From assembly GCF_001905735.1 (NCBI RefSeq), contig NZ_LISW01000002.1, positions 1,090,426-1,154,425 of the forward strand: DNA of 64,000 bases, written 5' to 3'. A program made the translations under genes and the position numbers. Source of the stretch: Streptomyces sp. CB01249 (GTDB lineage Bacteria > Actinomycetota > Actinomycetes > Streptomycetales > Streptomycetaceae). Below are positions 45,079-53,060 of the stretch, piece after piece (position 1 is the stretch's first letter; each line of letters begins with the position of its first letter). Below the pieces are notes generated by a model. It saw only the letters and a program-made list of their open reading frames with translations. It was not told the DNA's origin and did no database searches.

Positions 45079-45677
45079 GTCGTGCCTCCCAGGGGGCCGC
45101 TCTCGGCGACCAGCCGGTCGAGGGCGGCGCGCAGTTCGCGGCGGGCCCGCATGGCCCGGGTCTTGACCGTGCCCTCGGGTATGCCGAGCAGCCGGGCGGC
45201 CTCCCTGGTGGTGAGACCGTCGACCACCGTGGCGCGCAGGACCTCCCGGAGCTCCGGCGAGATCCGGTCGAGCGCGGCGCCCACGTCCCCGTACTCCAGG
45301 CCGGCCAGGACGCGGTCCTCGGCGGAGGGCGCGGGGGCGGTCCAGCGGGTGTCGCCCGCCTGCCCGGCCGCCGTCGCGCGTTCCGTCCGGGCCCGGGTGC
45401 GCTGCGCGTCGACCAGGCGGCGGGCGGCGATCACCCAGAGCCAGCCGCCCGCCTCCGCGCCCCGGTGCGCGGCGGCGGAGCGCCAGACCGTCACGAAGGT
45501 GTCCTGGACGACCTCCCGCACGGTCTCCGCGTCCGGGCAGCGGCGGCTCAGCCGGGCGAGGAGCCAGCCGGCGTGCCGGTCGTAGAACGCGGCCAGGGCG
45601 GCCGTGTCCCCCTGCGCGACGGCACGCAGGAGTGCCTCGTCGGTCCGGTCGTCCCCCGAGGGGCGCAAGTCGCTCAC
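45075..45677 (-). CDS. ECF RNA polymerase sigma factor
   Basis: A 200-residue extracytoplasmic-function sigma factor. Region 2 is at about residues 25-95 (TALAAFYDRHAGWLLARL; EVVQDTFVTVWRSA; WLWVIAARRLVDAQR). Region 4 is at about 135-190 (LDRISPELREVLRATVVDGLTTREAARLL, then GIPEGTVKTRAMRARRELR). It heads a five-gene operon and overlaps its cognate membrane anti-sigma gene by 4 bases. ECF factors usually drive their own operon; I could not identify the promoter motif in the 33 bases before the start. Confidence 0.92.
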   Translation of the reverse strand: MSDLRPSGDDRTDEALLRAVAQGDTAALAAFYDRHAGWLLARLSRRCPDAETVREVVQDTFVTVWRSAAAHRGAEAGGWLWVIAARRLVDAQRTRARTERATAAGQAGDTRWTAPAPSAEDRVLAGLEYGDVGAALDRISPELREVLRATVVDGLTTREAARLLGIPEGTVKTRAMRARRELRAALDRLVAESGPLGGTT

Positions 45678-45710
45678 ACCCCCTCTATCGGCGGTCGCCC
45701 GCCGCCCGGT

Positions 45711-46289
45711 TCACGCCCCGGGCGGCGCCGTGAACCGTACGGCCGAGGCGGCCGTGGTGACGTCCGCGTCCGCGCTGATCGCCCAGGCGGCGACCCGGGA
45801 GACGACGGCGGCGGGCACCGTTGCGCTGATCCCGGGCGCGGCCGGGACGTCGTGGGTGGCGTGGGCGTCGTACGGGAGGACGACCCGGTAGCCCAGCTCA
45901 AGGGCGGTGCGGGCCGTCGCCTGGACGCACATCTCCGACATGACGCCGCAGACGGCCAGCGACTCCACGCCCGCGTCCGTCAGGACGGCGCCCAGGTCCG
46001 TGTCCTTGAAGCCGTCGTCCCAGGTCTTGCGGATCACGGACTCCGCGGGGCCGTCCACGACCGGCAGATGCAGCGCCCAGCCCGGCGTGAACGGCTCGTC
46101 GCCCGACCCGGGGTCGCCGTCGTTCTGGAGGTGGACGACGACCGCGCCCGCCCGCCGGGCCCGCGCCAGCAGCACCGCCGTACGGTCCAGCAGCACATCG
46201 GCCCCGGGGACGGCCCCCGCGCCGGTCACTCCGTCCTTCTGCACATCCACGACGATCAAGGCCTGCACGGGGAGCGGGGTCTCGGTCAT
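45711..46289 (-). CDS. Isochorismatase-family cysteine hydrolase
   Basis: A 192-residue hydrolase with the family's triad: Asp15 in LIVVDVQKD, Lys88 in VIRKTWDDGF and Cys121 in GVMSEMCVQATA, with a cis-peptide-like region before it. Family members cut amides such as nicotinamide or N-carbamoyl compounds, or isochorismate. This one has no feature to choose between them. The start ATG is at 46289. It lies alone between the sigma operon and a DUF4259 gene in the same direction. Confidence 0.88.
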   Translation of the reverse strand: MTETPLPVQALIVVDVQKDGVTGAGAVPGADVLLDRTAVLLARARRAGAVVVHLQNDGDPGSGDEPFTPGWALHLPVVDGPAESVIRKTWDDGFKDTDLGAVLTDAGVESLAVCGVMSEMCVQATARTALELGYRVVLPYDAHATHDVPAAPGISATVPAAVVSRVAAWAISADADVTTAASAVRFTAPPGA

Positions 46290-46341
46290 GCGGCCATCCT
46301 GTCCGGCGCGGTGCCGCCGTTCCACGGAATATCGAGGCCGC

Positions 46342-46743
46342 TCAGGGCCGGGGCATAAGCGTCCCGCGCAGCTGGTTGATCCCCGTGTGCCAAGGCCCGT
46401 CCTCCGCTTCCTCCCAGAGCTCCAGCGCCTCGGACGGTTCCGTCAGGACCCGGTCCAGCGCCCTGAGCGCGAGTTCGCGCAGGCCGGTCAGGTCCGGAAG
46501 GGGCTCGTCCGGGCCGTACGCGGAGTCGGCGGGGGCACCCCCGGGGCACTGCGCCGCGACCAGGGCGGCGGCCGCTATCGCCTCGTTGGCCACGTCCGAG
46601 TCCAGGTAGTCGGTGGTGCCGGCCGTCTCGGCCAGCGCGGCCCGGACCATCCCCTCGCGCGCCTCCGGCGCGGCGTCGTCCAGCCCTCCGCACCAGTCGG
46701 CGGCGGTGTCGTTGTCGAACGGGCCCACGTCCCACGTACCCAT
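46342..46743 (-). CDS. DUF4259 domain protein
   Basis: A 133-residue protein beginning MGTWDVGPFDNDTAADW, the hallmark of DUF4259. It continues with an acidic helical body and a conserved ALDRVLTEPSEALELWEEAED segment. No signal peptide or membrane helix is seen. Function is unknown; members are scattered in actinobacteria and often stand alone. It is divergent from lon, with a 169-base shared control region. Confidence 0.85.
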   Translation of the reverse strand: MGTWDVGPFDNDTAADWCGGLDDAAPEAREGMVRAALAETAGTTDYLDSDVANEAIAAAALVAAQCPGGAPADSAYGPDEPLPDLTGLRELALRALDRVLTEPSEALELWEEAEDGPWHTGINQLRGTLMPRP

Positions 46744-46823
46744 ATGTGTCTCCCTGGTGGATCGATCTCCACGCATCGTGACAGGCACCACTGACAACGC
46801 CCGCCGCGCCGGTCGACGACTGA

Positions 46824-46838
46824 TCGCTCAGAGCGAAC
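46824..46838 (+). promoter_or_regulatory. ClgR-type binding site upstream of lon
   Basis: TCGCTCAGAGCGAAC fits the published actinobacterial ClgR pattern (CGC-N5-GCG core with the expected flanks). It lies 75 bases before the lon start. ClgR activates lon and clp genes in Streptomyces lividans. Confidence 0.75.
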
Positions 46839-46912
46839 AACCCTGGGGGAACATTGCGGGGCTCACAAGCATTGAGCCGGTATAGCTCAACTTGACTGCC
46901 GAAGGGGAGATC

Positions 46913-49333
46913 ATGGCTACTGAGTCCACTGCCGTCACACCGCTCACCCTGCCCGTGCTGCCGCTCGACGACGAGGTCGTGCTGCCGGGAATGGTGGTGC
47001 CGCTGGACCTGTCGGACACCGAGGTGCGCGCCGCCGTCGAGGCGGCGCAGGCCGCCGCCCGGGAGGACGGGGGCAAGCCCGAGGTACTGCTCGTCCCGCG
47101 CATCGACGGGACGTACACCGGGATCGGTGTCCGCGGCACCGTCGAACAGGTGGGGCGGCTCTCCGACGGTGACCCGGGCGCCCTCATCCGGGGCCGCGAC
47201 CGGGTCCGCATCGGAGCGGGCACCAGCGGCCCCGGCGCCGCCCTCTGGGTCGAAGGGGTCCGGGTGGACGAATCCGTCCCCGACCCCGTCCCCGGGTCCG
47301 TCGCCGAACTGGTCAAGGAGTACAAGGCGCTCGCCACCAGCTGGCTGAAGAAGCGCGGGGCCTGGCAGGTCGTGGACCGGGTCCAGCAGATCGACGGCGT
47401 CTCCGCGCTCGCCGACAACTCGGGGTACTCGCCCTTCCTCACCACCGCCCAGAAGGTCCGCCTCCTGGAGACCACCGACCCGGTCGCCCGGCTGAAGCTG
47501 GCGATCCAGTGGCTGGGCGAACACCTCGCCGAGCAGGATGTCGCCGAGTCCATCGCCAAGGACGTCCAGGAGGGCGTCGACAAGCAGCAGCGCGAGTTCC
47601 TGCTGCGGCGCCAGCTCGACGCCGTACGCAAGGAGCTCTCCGAGCTCAACGGTGATCCGGAGGACGAGTCCGACGACTACCGGGCCCGCGTCGAGGCCGC
47701 CGACCTGCCCGCGCACGTCCGCGAGGCGGCGCTCAAGGAGGTCGACAAGCTGGAGCGCGCCTCCGACCAGAGCCCCGAGGGCTCCTGGATCAGGACCTGG
47801 CTCGACACCGTCCTCGAACTGCCCTGGACCGAGCGCACCGAGGACGCGTACGACATCAAGGGCGCCCAGGAGATCCTGGACGCCGAGCACGCCGGGCTCC
47901 AGGACGTGAAGGAGCGCATCACCGAGTACCTCGCGGTGCGCAAGCGGCGGGCGGACCGCGGCCTCGGCGTCGTCGGCGGGCGGCGCGGCGGCGCGGTGCT
48001 GGCCCTCGTCGGGCCGCCCGGCGTCGGCAAGACCTCGCTCGGGGAGTCCGTCGCGCACGCCATGGGCCGCACGTTCGTCCGCGTCGCGCTCGGTGGTGTC
48101 CGGGACGAGGCGGAGATCCGCGGCCACCGGCGTACGTACGTCGGGGCGCTGCCCGGACGCATCGTGCGCGCCATCAAGGAGGCGGGCTCGATGAACCCGG
48201 TCGTCCTCCTGGACGAGATCGACAAGGTCGGCTCCGACTTCCGGGGCGACCCGGCCGCCGCCCTCCTCGAAGTGCTCGACCCCGCGCAGAACCACACCTT
48301 CCGCGACCACTACCTGGAGGTCGAGCTCGACCTCAGCGACGTCGTCTTCCTGGCCACCGCCAACGTCCTGGAGGCCATCCCGGAGGCGCTGCTCGACCGC
48401 ATGGAGCTGGTCAGGCTCGACGGCTACACCGAGGACGAGAAGGTCGTCATCGCCCGCGACCACCTGCTCCCGCGCCAGCTGGAACGGGCCGGTCTGGAGA
48501 AGGACGAGGTCGCCCTGGACGAACCGGCGCTGCGCAAGCTGGCCGGCGAGTACACCCGCGAGGCCGGCGTACGGAATCTGGAGCGGGCCGTCGCCCGGCT
48601 GCTGCGCAAGGTCGCGGCCCAGAGCGAACTGGGCGACCGCGAGCTGCCGTTCACGGTGGGCGCGGACGACCTGCGCGGTCTCATCGGCCGCCCGCACCAT
48701 GTGCCCGAGTCCGCCCAGGACCCGGCCGAGCGCCGTACGTCGGTGCCGGGTGTGGCCACCGGGCTCGCGGTGACCGGGGCGGGCGGGGACGTCCTCTTCG
48801 TGGAGGCGTCGCTCGCCGACCCGGAGACCGGGGCGTCCGGGCTGACCCTCACCGGCCAGCTGGGCGACGTCATGAAGGAGTCCGCGCAGATCGCGCTGAG
48901 CTTCCTCCGGTCGCACGGCGCGGAGCTGGAGCTGCCGGTCGCGGACCTCAAGGACCGGGGCGTGCACATCCACTTCCCGGCGGGCGCGGTCCCCAAGGAC
49001 GGCCCGAGCGCGGGCATCACGATGACGACCGCGCTGGCCTCGCTGCTCTCCGGCCGGCTGGTCCGCACGGATGTGGCGATGACCGGTGAGGTCTCGCTGA
49101 CCGGGCGGGTGCTGCCGATCGGCGGCCTGAAGCAGAAGCTCCTGGCCGCGCACCGGGCGGGCGTCACCACCGTGGTGATCCCCAAGCGGAACGAGGCCGA
49201 CCTGGACGACGTCCCGGCCGAGGTGCTTGAGACCCTGGAGGTCCACCCGGTCACCGACGTCCGCCAGGTCCTGGAGATCGCCCTGGCCCCGGCCACGGCG
49301 GAGCACAGGATTCCGGCGGCCAAGGCGGCGTAA
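46913..49333 (+). CDS. lon: ATP-dependent Lon protease
   Basis: An 806-residue AAA+ protease for damaged or regulatory proteins. The N-terminal substrate domain occupies about 1-210 (LPVLPLDDEVVLPGMVVPLD). The AAA+ core has Walker A GPPGVGKT at 367-374 and Walker B VVLLDEIDKV. The C-terminal protease domain carries the Ser-Lys dyad: Ser699 in DGPSAGITM and Lys742 in GGLKQKLLAAH, 43 residues apart as in E. coli Lon. I chose ATG 46913 (MATESTAV) with GAAGGGGA upstream. A ClgR-type site lies 75 bases before, and a strong hairpin follows the stop. Confidence 0.97.
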   Translation: MATESTAVTPLTLPVLPLDDEVVLPGMVVPLDLSDTEVRAAVEAAQAAAREDGGKPEVLLVPRIDGTYTGIGVRGTVEQVGRLSDGDPGALIRGRDRVRIGAGTSGPGAALWVEGVRVDESVPDPVPGSVAELVKEYKALATSWLKKRGAWQVVDRVQQIDGVSALADNSGYSPFLTTAQKVRLLETTDPVARLKLAIQWLGEHLAEQDVAESIAKDVQEGVDKQQREFLLRRQLDAVRKELSELNGDPEDESDDYRARVEAADLPAHVREAALKEVDKLERASDQSPEGSWIRTWLDTVLELPWTERTEDAYDIKGAQEILDAEHAGLQDVKERITEYLAVRKRRADRGLGVVGGRRGGAVLALVGPPGVGKTSLGESVAHAMGRTFVRVALGGVRDEAEIRGHRRTYVGALPGRIVRAIKEAGSMNPVVLLDEIDKVGSDFRGDPAAALLEVLDPAQNHTFRDHYLEVELDLSDVVFLATANVLEAIPEALLDRMELVRLDGYTEDEKVVIARDHLLPRQLERAGLEKDEVALDEPALRKLAGEYTREAGVRNLERAVARLLRKVAAQSELGDRELPFTVGADDLRGLIGRPHHVPESAQDPAERRTSVPGVATGLAVTGAGGDVLFVEASLADPETGASGLTLTGQLGDVMKESAQIALSFLRSHGAELELPVADLKDRGVHIHFPAGAVPKDGPSAGITMTTALASLLSGRLVRTDVAMTGEVSLTGRVLPIGGLKQKLLAAHRAGVTTVVIPKRNEADLDDVPAEVLETLEVHPVTDVRQVLEIALAPATAEHRIPAAKAA

Positions 49334-49345
49334 CGGGAGCCATGG

Positions 49346-49381
49346 ACGCGGAACGGCCCGGGCGCGCGGGCCGTTCCGCGT
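49346..49381. terminator. Terminator after lon, shared with the deacetylase gene
   Basis: A perfect 15-bp stem (49346-49360 with 49367-49381) and a 6-base loop lies between the convergent lon and polysaccharide deacetylase genes. Confidence 0.88.
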
Positions 49382-49391
49382 ACGGCCGTGC

Positions 49392-50156
49392 CTACGGGCG
49401 GTAGATCGTGCCCGGGACCGGCTCGGCGGGGGCCATCAGCTGGGGGACCGTCACGAAGGTGTAGCCCTGCTTCTTCAGGGTGTCGATGATCCCGGGGACC
49501 GCGGGCACGGTGCCCTTGTAGATGTCGTGCAGCAGGATGATGCCGTCCTTGCTCGCCTGGTCGACTATGCGCTTCCTGATCAGCGCGGAATCGTTGGTCG
49601 AGTAGTCCTTGGCGGTGGCGCTCCACAGGATCTGGGAGAGCCCGAGGTCCTTGCAGATGCCGGAGATCGTGTCGTCGGTGCGGCCCTGCGGCGGGCGCAT
49701 CAGCCGGGGCTTCTTGCCGGTGATGTCCGCGATGGCGTTCTGCGTCTTCTCCAGCTCGGCGCGTATCTCGGCCGGCTTCCGGTCGGTCAGGATCTTGTGC
49801 GACCAGGTGTGGTTGGCGATCTCGTGGCCCTCGGCCGCGAGCCGCCGCACGGTCTCCGGGTGCTTCTTGACGTGGTTCTTGCCGAGCAGGAAGAACGTCG
49901 CGTGGACCTTCTTCTCCTTGAGGATGTCCAGCAGATGGGGCGTGTCCTCGGCCGGTCCCGCGTCGAAGGTCAGGGCGATGCACTTGGCCTTGCGGCAGTC
50001 CACCGGGCCCATCGGCGCCTTGGCGTCCGAAGCGGCGTCGTCGCGGGCCGAGCCGGGCGCGGTGGTCTCCATCGTGCAGCCGCTCAGGGTGAGCGTGAGC
50101 GCTGTCACAAGAGCGACGGCCAACCCCGTACCGATGGACTTCCTCTTACTGGGCAC
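49392..50156 (-). CDS. Polysaccharide deacetylase lipoprotein (NodB fold, CE4)
   Basis: A 254-residue lipoprotein with signal peptide and lipobox LSGC (Cys27). The NodB domain spans about 58-245. Motif 1 reads TFDAGP, with Asp65 as the catalytic base position but Ala66 where CE4 enzymes usually have the metal-binding Asp. Motif 2 HTWSH supplies zinc ligands His116 and His120, and motif 3 is RPPQGRTDD. Family members deacetylate chitin, peptidoglycan or related polymers at the cell surface. The TFDAGP form is seen in some actinobacterial members, so loss of activity should not be assumed. It is convergent with lon. Confidence 0.88.
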   Translation of the reverse strand: MPSKRKSIGTGLAVALVTALTLTLSGCTMETTAPGSARDDAASDAKAPMGPVDCRKAKCIALTFDAGPAEDTPHLLDILKEKKVHATFFLLGKNHVKKHPETVRRLAAEGHEIANHTWSHKILTDRKPAEIRAELEKTQNAIADITGKKPRLMRPPQGRTDDTISGICKDLGLSQILWSATAKDYSTNDSALIRKRIVDQASKDGIILLHDIYKGTVPAVPGIIDTLKKQGYTFVTVPQLMAPAEPVPGTIYRP

Positions 50157-50262
50157 GGCGTGCCACTCCCTCTGGTGAACGAACGCACTGGTGTGCGACC
50201 TGGGACGGCGACTATACCTGCGATGTATACACCGGGTTCATAGTGGGGTGGCCGGGACGCGA

Positions 50263-50297
50263 CGAAGCCCGGCGACGGGGTACGTCACCGGGCTTCG
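50263..50297 (-). terminator. Hairpin after the lysozyme gene
   Basis: A perfect 10-bp stem (50263-50272 with 50288-50297) lies just downstream of the minus-strand lysozyme gene and is a likely terminator for it. Confidence 0.65.
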
Positions 50298-50321
50298 CGC
50301 CGTACGGGGAGGCTGTCGCCG

Positions 50322-51164
50322 CTATCCGTTGGCGAGTGCCTGTACGCGGTCGAGGGCGCCGTTGAAGTGGTTGTGGTCGCCCACCGTCGGACCGGAGGAC
50401 GTGTACTGCCAGATCGTGTAGAAGCCCCAGCCGGCCGGGAGCTCGCCGACCGTGGTGTTGTAGCGGGCCACCCACAGCGGGTTGGTGGTCGCGAAGCCGC
50501 CGTTGTTGCCGGTGCAGTCCTTCCACCAGCTGGTCGCGGTGTAGATGACCGCGTCGCGCCCGGTGCGCGCCTTGTACGTGTTCACGAAGTCACGGATCCA
50601 CGACACCATCTGGGCCGCGGTCTTGCCGTAGCACTGCGCGCCGTACGGGTTCCACTCGATGTCGAGCACGCCCGGCAGGGTCTTGCCGTCCTTGGACCAG
50701 CCGCCCCCGTGGTCCACGAAGTAGTTGGCCTGGACGGCGCCGCTCGTGGTGTCCGGGGTGGCGAAGTGGTAGGCGCCGCGGATCATCCCGACGTTGTACG
50801 AGCCGTTGTACTGCTGCGCGAAGTAGGGGTTCGTGTAGTACGTCCCCTCGCTGGCCTTGGTGTAGGCCCACTTCACGCCGCTGTTCCAGAGCGTCGACCA
50901 GGCGACGTTGCCCTGGTAGCTGGCCACGTCCACGCCCTCGGTCTGGGCGGCGCGGCCCTCGACGGGCAGGCCGCCCTTGCCGTCGTGGGCGACGACGCCC
51001 ATGCCCATGGTGGCGGTGCCGCGCGCGGGCGCGGTGGGGTCACCGCCTGCGGCGTTCGAGGCGCCGGGGAGTGCGATGAGGAGGGAGAGGGCTGCGAGCA
51101 GCGTGCCGGCCGCGGCGAAGCGCGAGCGGCGGGACTTCGTGGAGCCGGATCTGTGCACGGGCAT
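50322..51164 (-). CDS. Secreted GH25 lysozyme (muramidase)
   Basis: A 280-residue secreted enzyme. The signal peptide ends near residue 39 (SLLIALPGASNAAG). A short linker precedes the GH25 domain at about 75-280. Active-site carboxylates are visible: Asp79 in GVDVASYQG, Asp168 and Glu170 in GVLDIEWNP. It cuts the beta-1,4 bond between MurNAc and GlcNAc, acting in wall turnover or on competitors. There is no separate wall-binding domain; the cellosyl-type catalytic barrel binds by itself. The start ATG 51164 gives the best signal peptide. Confidence 0.92.
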   Translation of the reverse strand: MPVHRSGSTKSRRSRFAAAGTLLAALSLLIALPGASNAAGGDPTAPARGTATMGMGVVAHDGKGGLPVEGRAAQTEGVDVASYQGNVAWSTLWNSGVKWAYTKASEGTYYTNPYFAQQYNGSYNVGMIRGAYHFATPDTTSGAVQANYFVDHGGGWSKDGKTLPGVLDIEWNPYGAQCYGKTAAQMVSWIRDFVNTYKARTGRDAVIYTATSWWKDCTGNNGGFATTNPLWVARYNTTVGELPAGWGFYTIWQYTSSGPTVGDHNHFNGALDRVQALANG

Positions 51165-51404
51165 TGCGTGCCTCCGAGACCTCGGTGGGGGGATCTGCCG
51201 ACCCGGGAGGCGCCGCACGGCGACCCCGGCGGCATGCCATGGTGTGGACATGCCATGCATGACGCTACGCACGTAGACCCGTGCGGCGGAAGAGGGCCTG
51301 GGCGGCGCCGTTGGTCTACTCCTGCGAAATACTGGCGGAGCTGCGGTGATGGCCGTCGGCGGAAGAAACTTTCATCTTCGGGAAAGCTCTTGAGGGGAGT
51401 TGAC
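51165..51404. promoter_or_regulatory. Divergent control region between lysozyme and MarR genes
   Basis: 240 bases without a gene, serving two divergent promoters. Two exact CATGCCATG copies lie at 51233-51241 and 51249-51257. GAGGGGA at 51392-51398 is the MarR ribosome site. Confidence 0.5.
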
Positions 51405-51887
51405 GTGCACGGGAGCGAAAGCGGACGTGAACCCGGCGCTGCCGGGGGAAGTGGTGTGGACCACGAATTCCTGGCCCTGGAGCTGGAGTTGGCCGTCTTT
51501 CTGCGCCGGGCGCGGGCCAATTCCGGCGAGATGGCGCGCGAGGTGCACCCCGAACTGGAGGCGGCCGCCTACGGCCTCTTCGTACGCCTGGAATCCGCGG
51601 GCCAGCAGCGGGCCACCGATCTCGCCGCCTACTTCGGCGTCGGCAAGGCCACCATGAGCCGCCAGCTCCGCGCCCTGGAAGCGCTCGGCCTCGTCGCGCG
51701 TGAGCCCGATCCCGCCGACGGGCGCGCGTTTCTCGTGCACCTCACCGAGGAAGGGCTCGCCCGCTTCCGGAGCGTCCGCGACGCCCGCCGCGACCGCTAC
51801 GTTCGCAAGCTGGCCGACTGGGACCGCGCCGAGGTCGCGGAACTGGCCCGCCTGCTGCACCAGCTGAACGCGAGCGCCGAGGACTGA
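51405..51887 (+). CDS. MarR-family transcriptional regulator
   Basis: A 160-residue winged-helix regulator from a GTG start with GAGGGGAG upstream. The N-terminal dimerisation helices come first (EFLALELELAVFLRRARAN). The helix-turn-helix is in QQRATDLAAYFGVGKATMSRQLRALEALGLV, and the wing in DPADGRAFLVHLT. It is divergent from the GH25 lysozyme gene and may control it through the 240-base shared region. The ligand is unknown. Confidence 0.9.
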   Translation: MHGSESGREPGAAGGSGVDHEFLALELELAVFLRRARANSGEMAREVHPELEAAAYGLFVRLESAGQQRATDLAAYFGVGKATMSRQLRALEALGLVAREPDPADGRAFLVHLTEEGLARFRSVRDARRDRYVRKLADWDRAEVAELARLLHQLNASAED

Positions 51888-51913
51888 GGGCTCGGGGAGG
51901 GGCCCGCAGCCGC

Positions 51914-52696
51914 CTACAGCCGTACGTACGCAGCCGTCGCGTCGTCGTGGGTCTTGCCCCGGAGGTGCTTACGCTCCGTGTCCGCGTCCTCCAGGGCGCG
52001 GACCCGGTCGATCAGCGCCTGCGGGCCCTCCTTCTCCAGGATCCCGAGGCACTCCGCCCAGTCGCCCGCGCCGAACATCTCCGTCCAGCGACTCGCCCCG
52101 TCCGTCATCGCGGCCAGGGCCCGCACCCCGGCGCGCGGCGTCCGCCCGGTGACCGCGCGCTCCGCCACGGCCGGGTCGGCGGCGGCCGTGAAGAAGCCAC
52201 CCTCCTTGTTGCGCGCCCGGGCGTCCGCCACCGCGTCCGAGACCAGGAACTCCCGGGGCAGCCGGTCGAGCCGGTCGTCCAGGACCGCGCGGACGCCGCC
52301 GTCGGGCGAGGCGAGGAGCAGCACCGAATCGGACAGCACCAGGTGCTCCACCTCGGCCTCGTCCCAACGCACCACGACGACGGTTGCCTGTGGCGTACGC
52401 ACGTGAGAAAGGTCACAGGTCGAGCGGTGGGCGTCCGCGGTGCGCCGGATGGACTCCGCGAGGATCTCCCGCAAGGTCAGATCCCGCCGCGAACCGGACA
52501 GTTCGACCAGGGCCCCGCCCAACCGGGCCGTGAACCACGGAACCGGGTGCACACAACCGGTGTCGCCCATCGGCGGGGTCACGCCGTCCAGCAGCACCAG
52601 CCCGCCGCCCCGACCGGAGGCGGGGAGGACCGAGGCCGTCCAGTCCTCGTTCGGGCGGTCCGGAGTGCCGGGGGCGGTCGCGAGTTCGATACGCAT
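51914..52696 (-). CDS. PP2C-like protein phosphatase
   Basis: A 260-residue protein with PP2C-type metal motifs: NEDW near residue 15 (first acidic cluster), VLLDGVTPPMGD around 35-45, VVVVRWDEAEVEHLVLSDS, LAAMTDGASRW near 197 and KTHDDATAAYVRL at the end. The family removes phosphate from Ser/Thr in signalling proteins, but this short form without a PAS or GAF domain is often an actinobacterial paralogue of unknown target. I chose ATG 52696 because homology begins there (MRIELATAPG); the frame is open upstream. Confidence 0.82.
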   Translation of the reverse strand: MRIELATAPGTPDRPNEDWTASVLPASGRGGGLVLLDGVTPPMGDTGCVHPVPWFTARLGGALVELSGSRRDLTLREILAESIRRTADAHRSTCDLSHVRTPQATVVVVRWDEAEVEHLVLSDSVLLLASPDGGVRAVLDDRLDRLPREFLVSDAVADARARNKEGGFFTAAADPAVAERAVTGRTPRAGVRALAAMTDGASRWTEMFGAGDWAECLGILEKEGPQALIDRVRALEDADTERKHLRGKTHDDATAAYVRL

Positions 52697-53060
52697 ACGG
52701 CCAGTCTGCACGATGCCTTCACCGTGCCTGCACCGCACCGAGATTGGTGTGTACCAGCAGGTCAGAAGGGTGGCCGAGGCGGAAGGAATCCCTCCGCACC
52801 GAGGTGCGGGCGGGCATCCTGCCAAAGCCCGGGCGGAAGTTCCAGCCGGTGTCCACGCATGGCGCCGGGGCCCGCTGGGGAGACTTGTTCGCCAACTCGG
52901 GAGTGTTGTTCACTCGTTCGTGTGGCGGAGCGGTTGATGCGCGCCCCCTCCTGAAAAGCACTGGAATGGTCGGGAGCCGTACCAGGGGGCGGGACGCTCG
53001 TTCATGTGACCGTGCGTCACCTCTGCTTCAAGGGCGGACGAGTCGAGATTGCGAGCACCG
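52697..53060. other. 364-base gap between the phosphatase and the conservon
   Basis: No gene is supported. It holds the divergent promoters for the phosphatase gene and the conservon. A 6-bp hairpin lies at 52794-52809. A clover-leaf-like stretch near 52766 does not fold as a tRNA. Confidence 0.5.

Noticed and set aside
46286..49306. A 1006-codon open frame antisense to lon
   Set aside because: A shadow of the lon frame caused by codon bias; no homology or ribosome site.
52756..52840. tRNA-like stretch (GTGGCCGAGGCGGAAGG and a small hairpin)
   Set aside because: It resembles part of a D-arm, but there is no T-loop GTTCGA, no 7-bp acceptor pairing and no anticodon stem.
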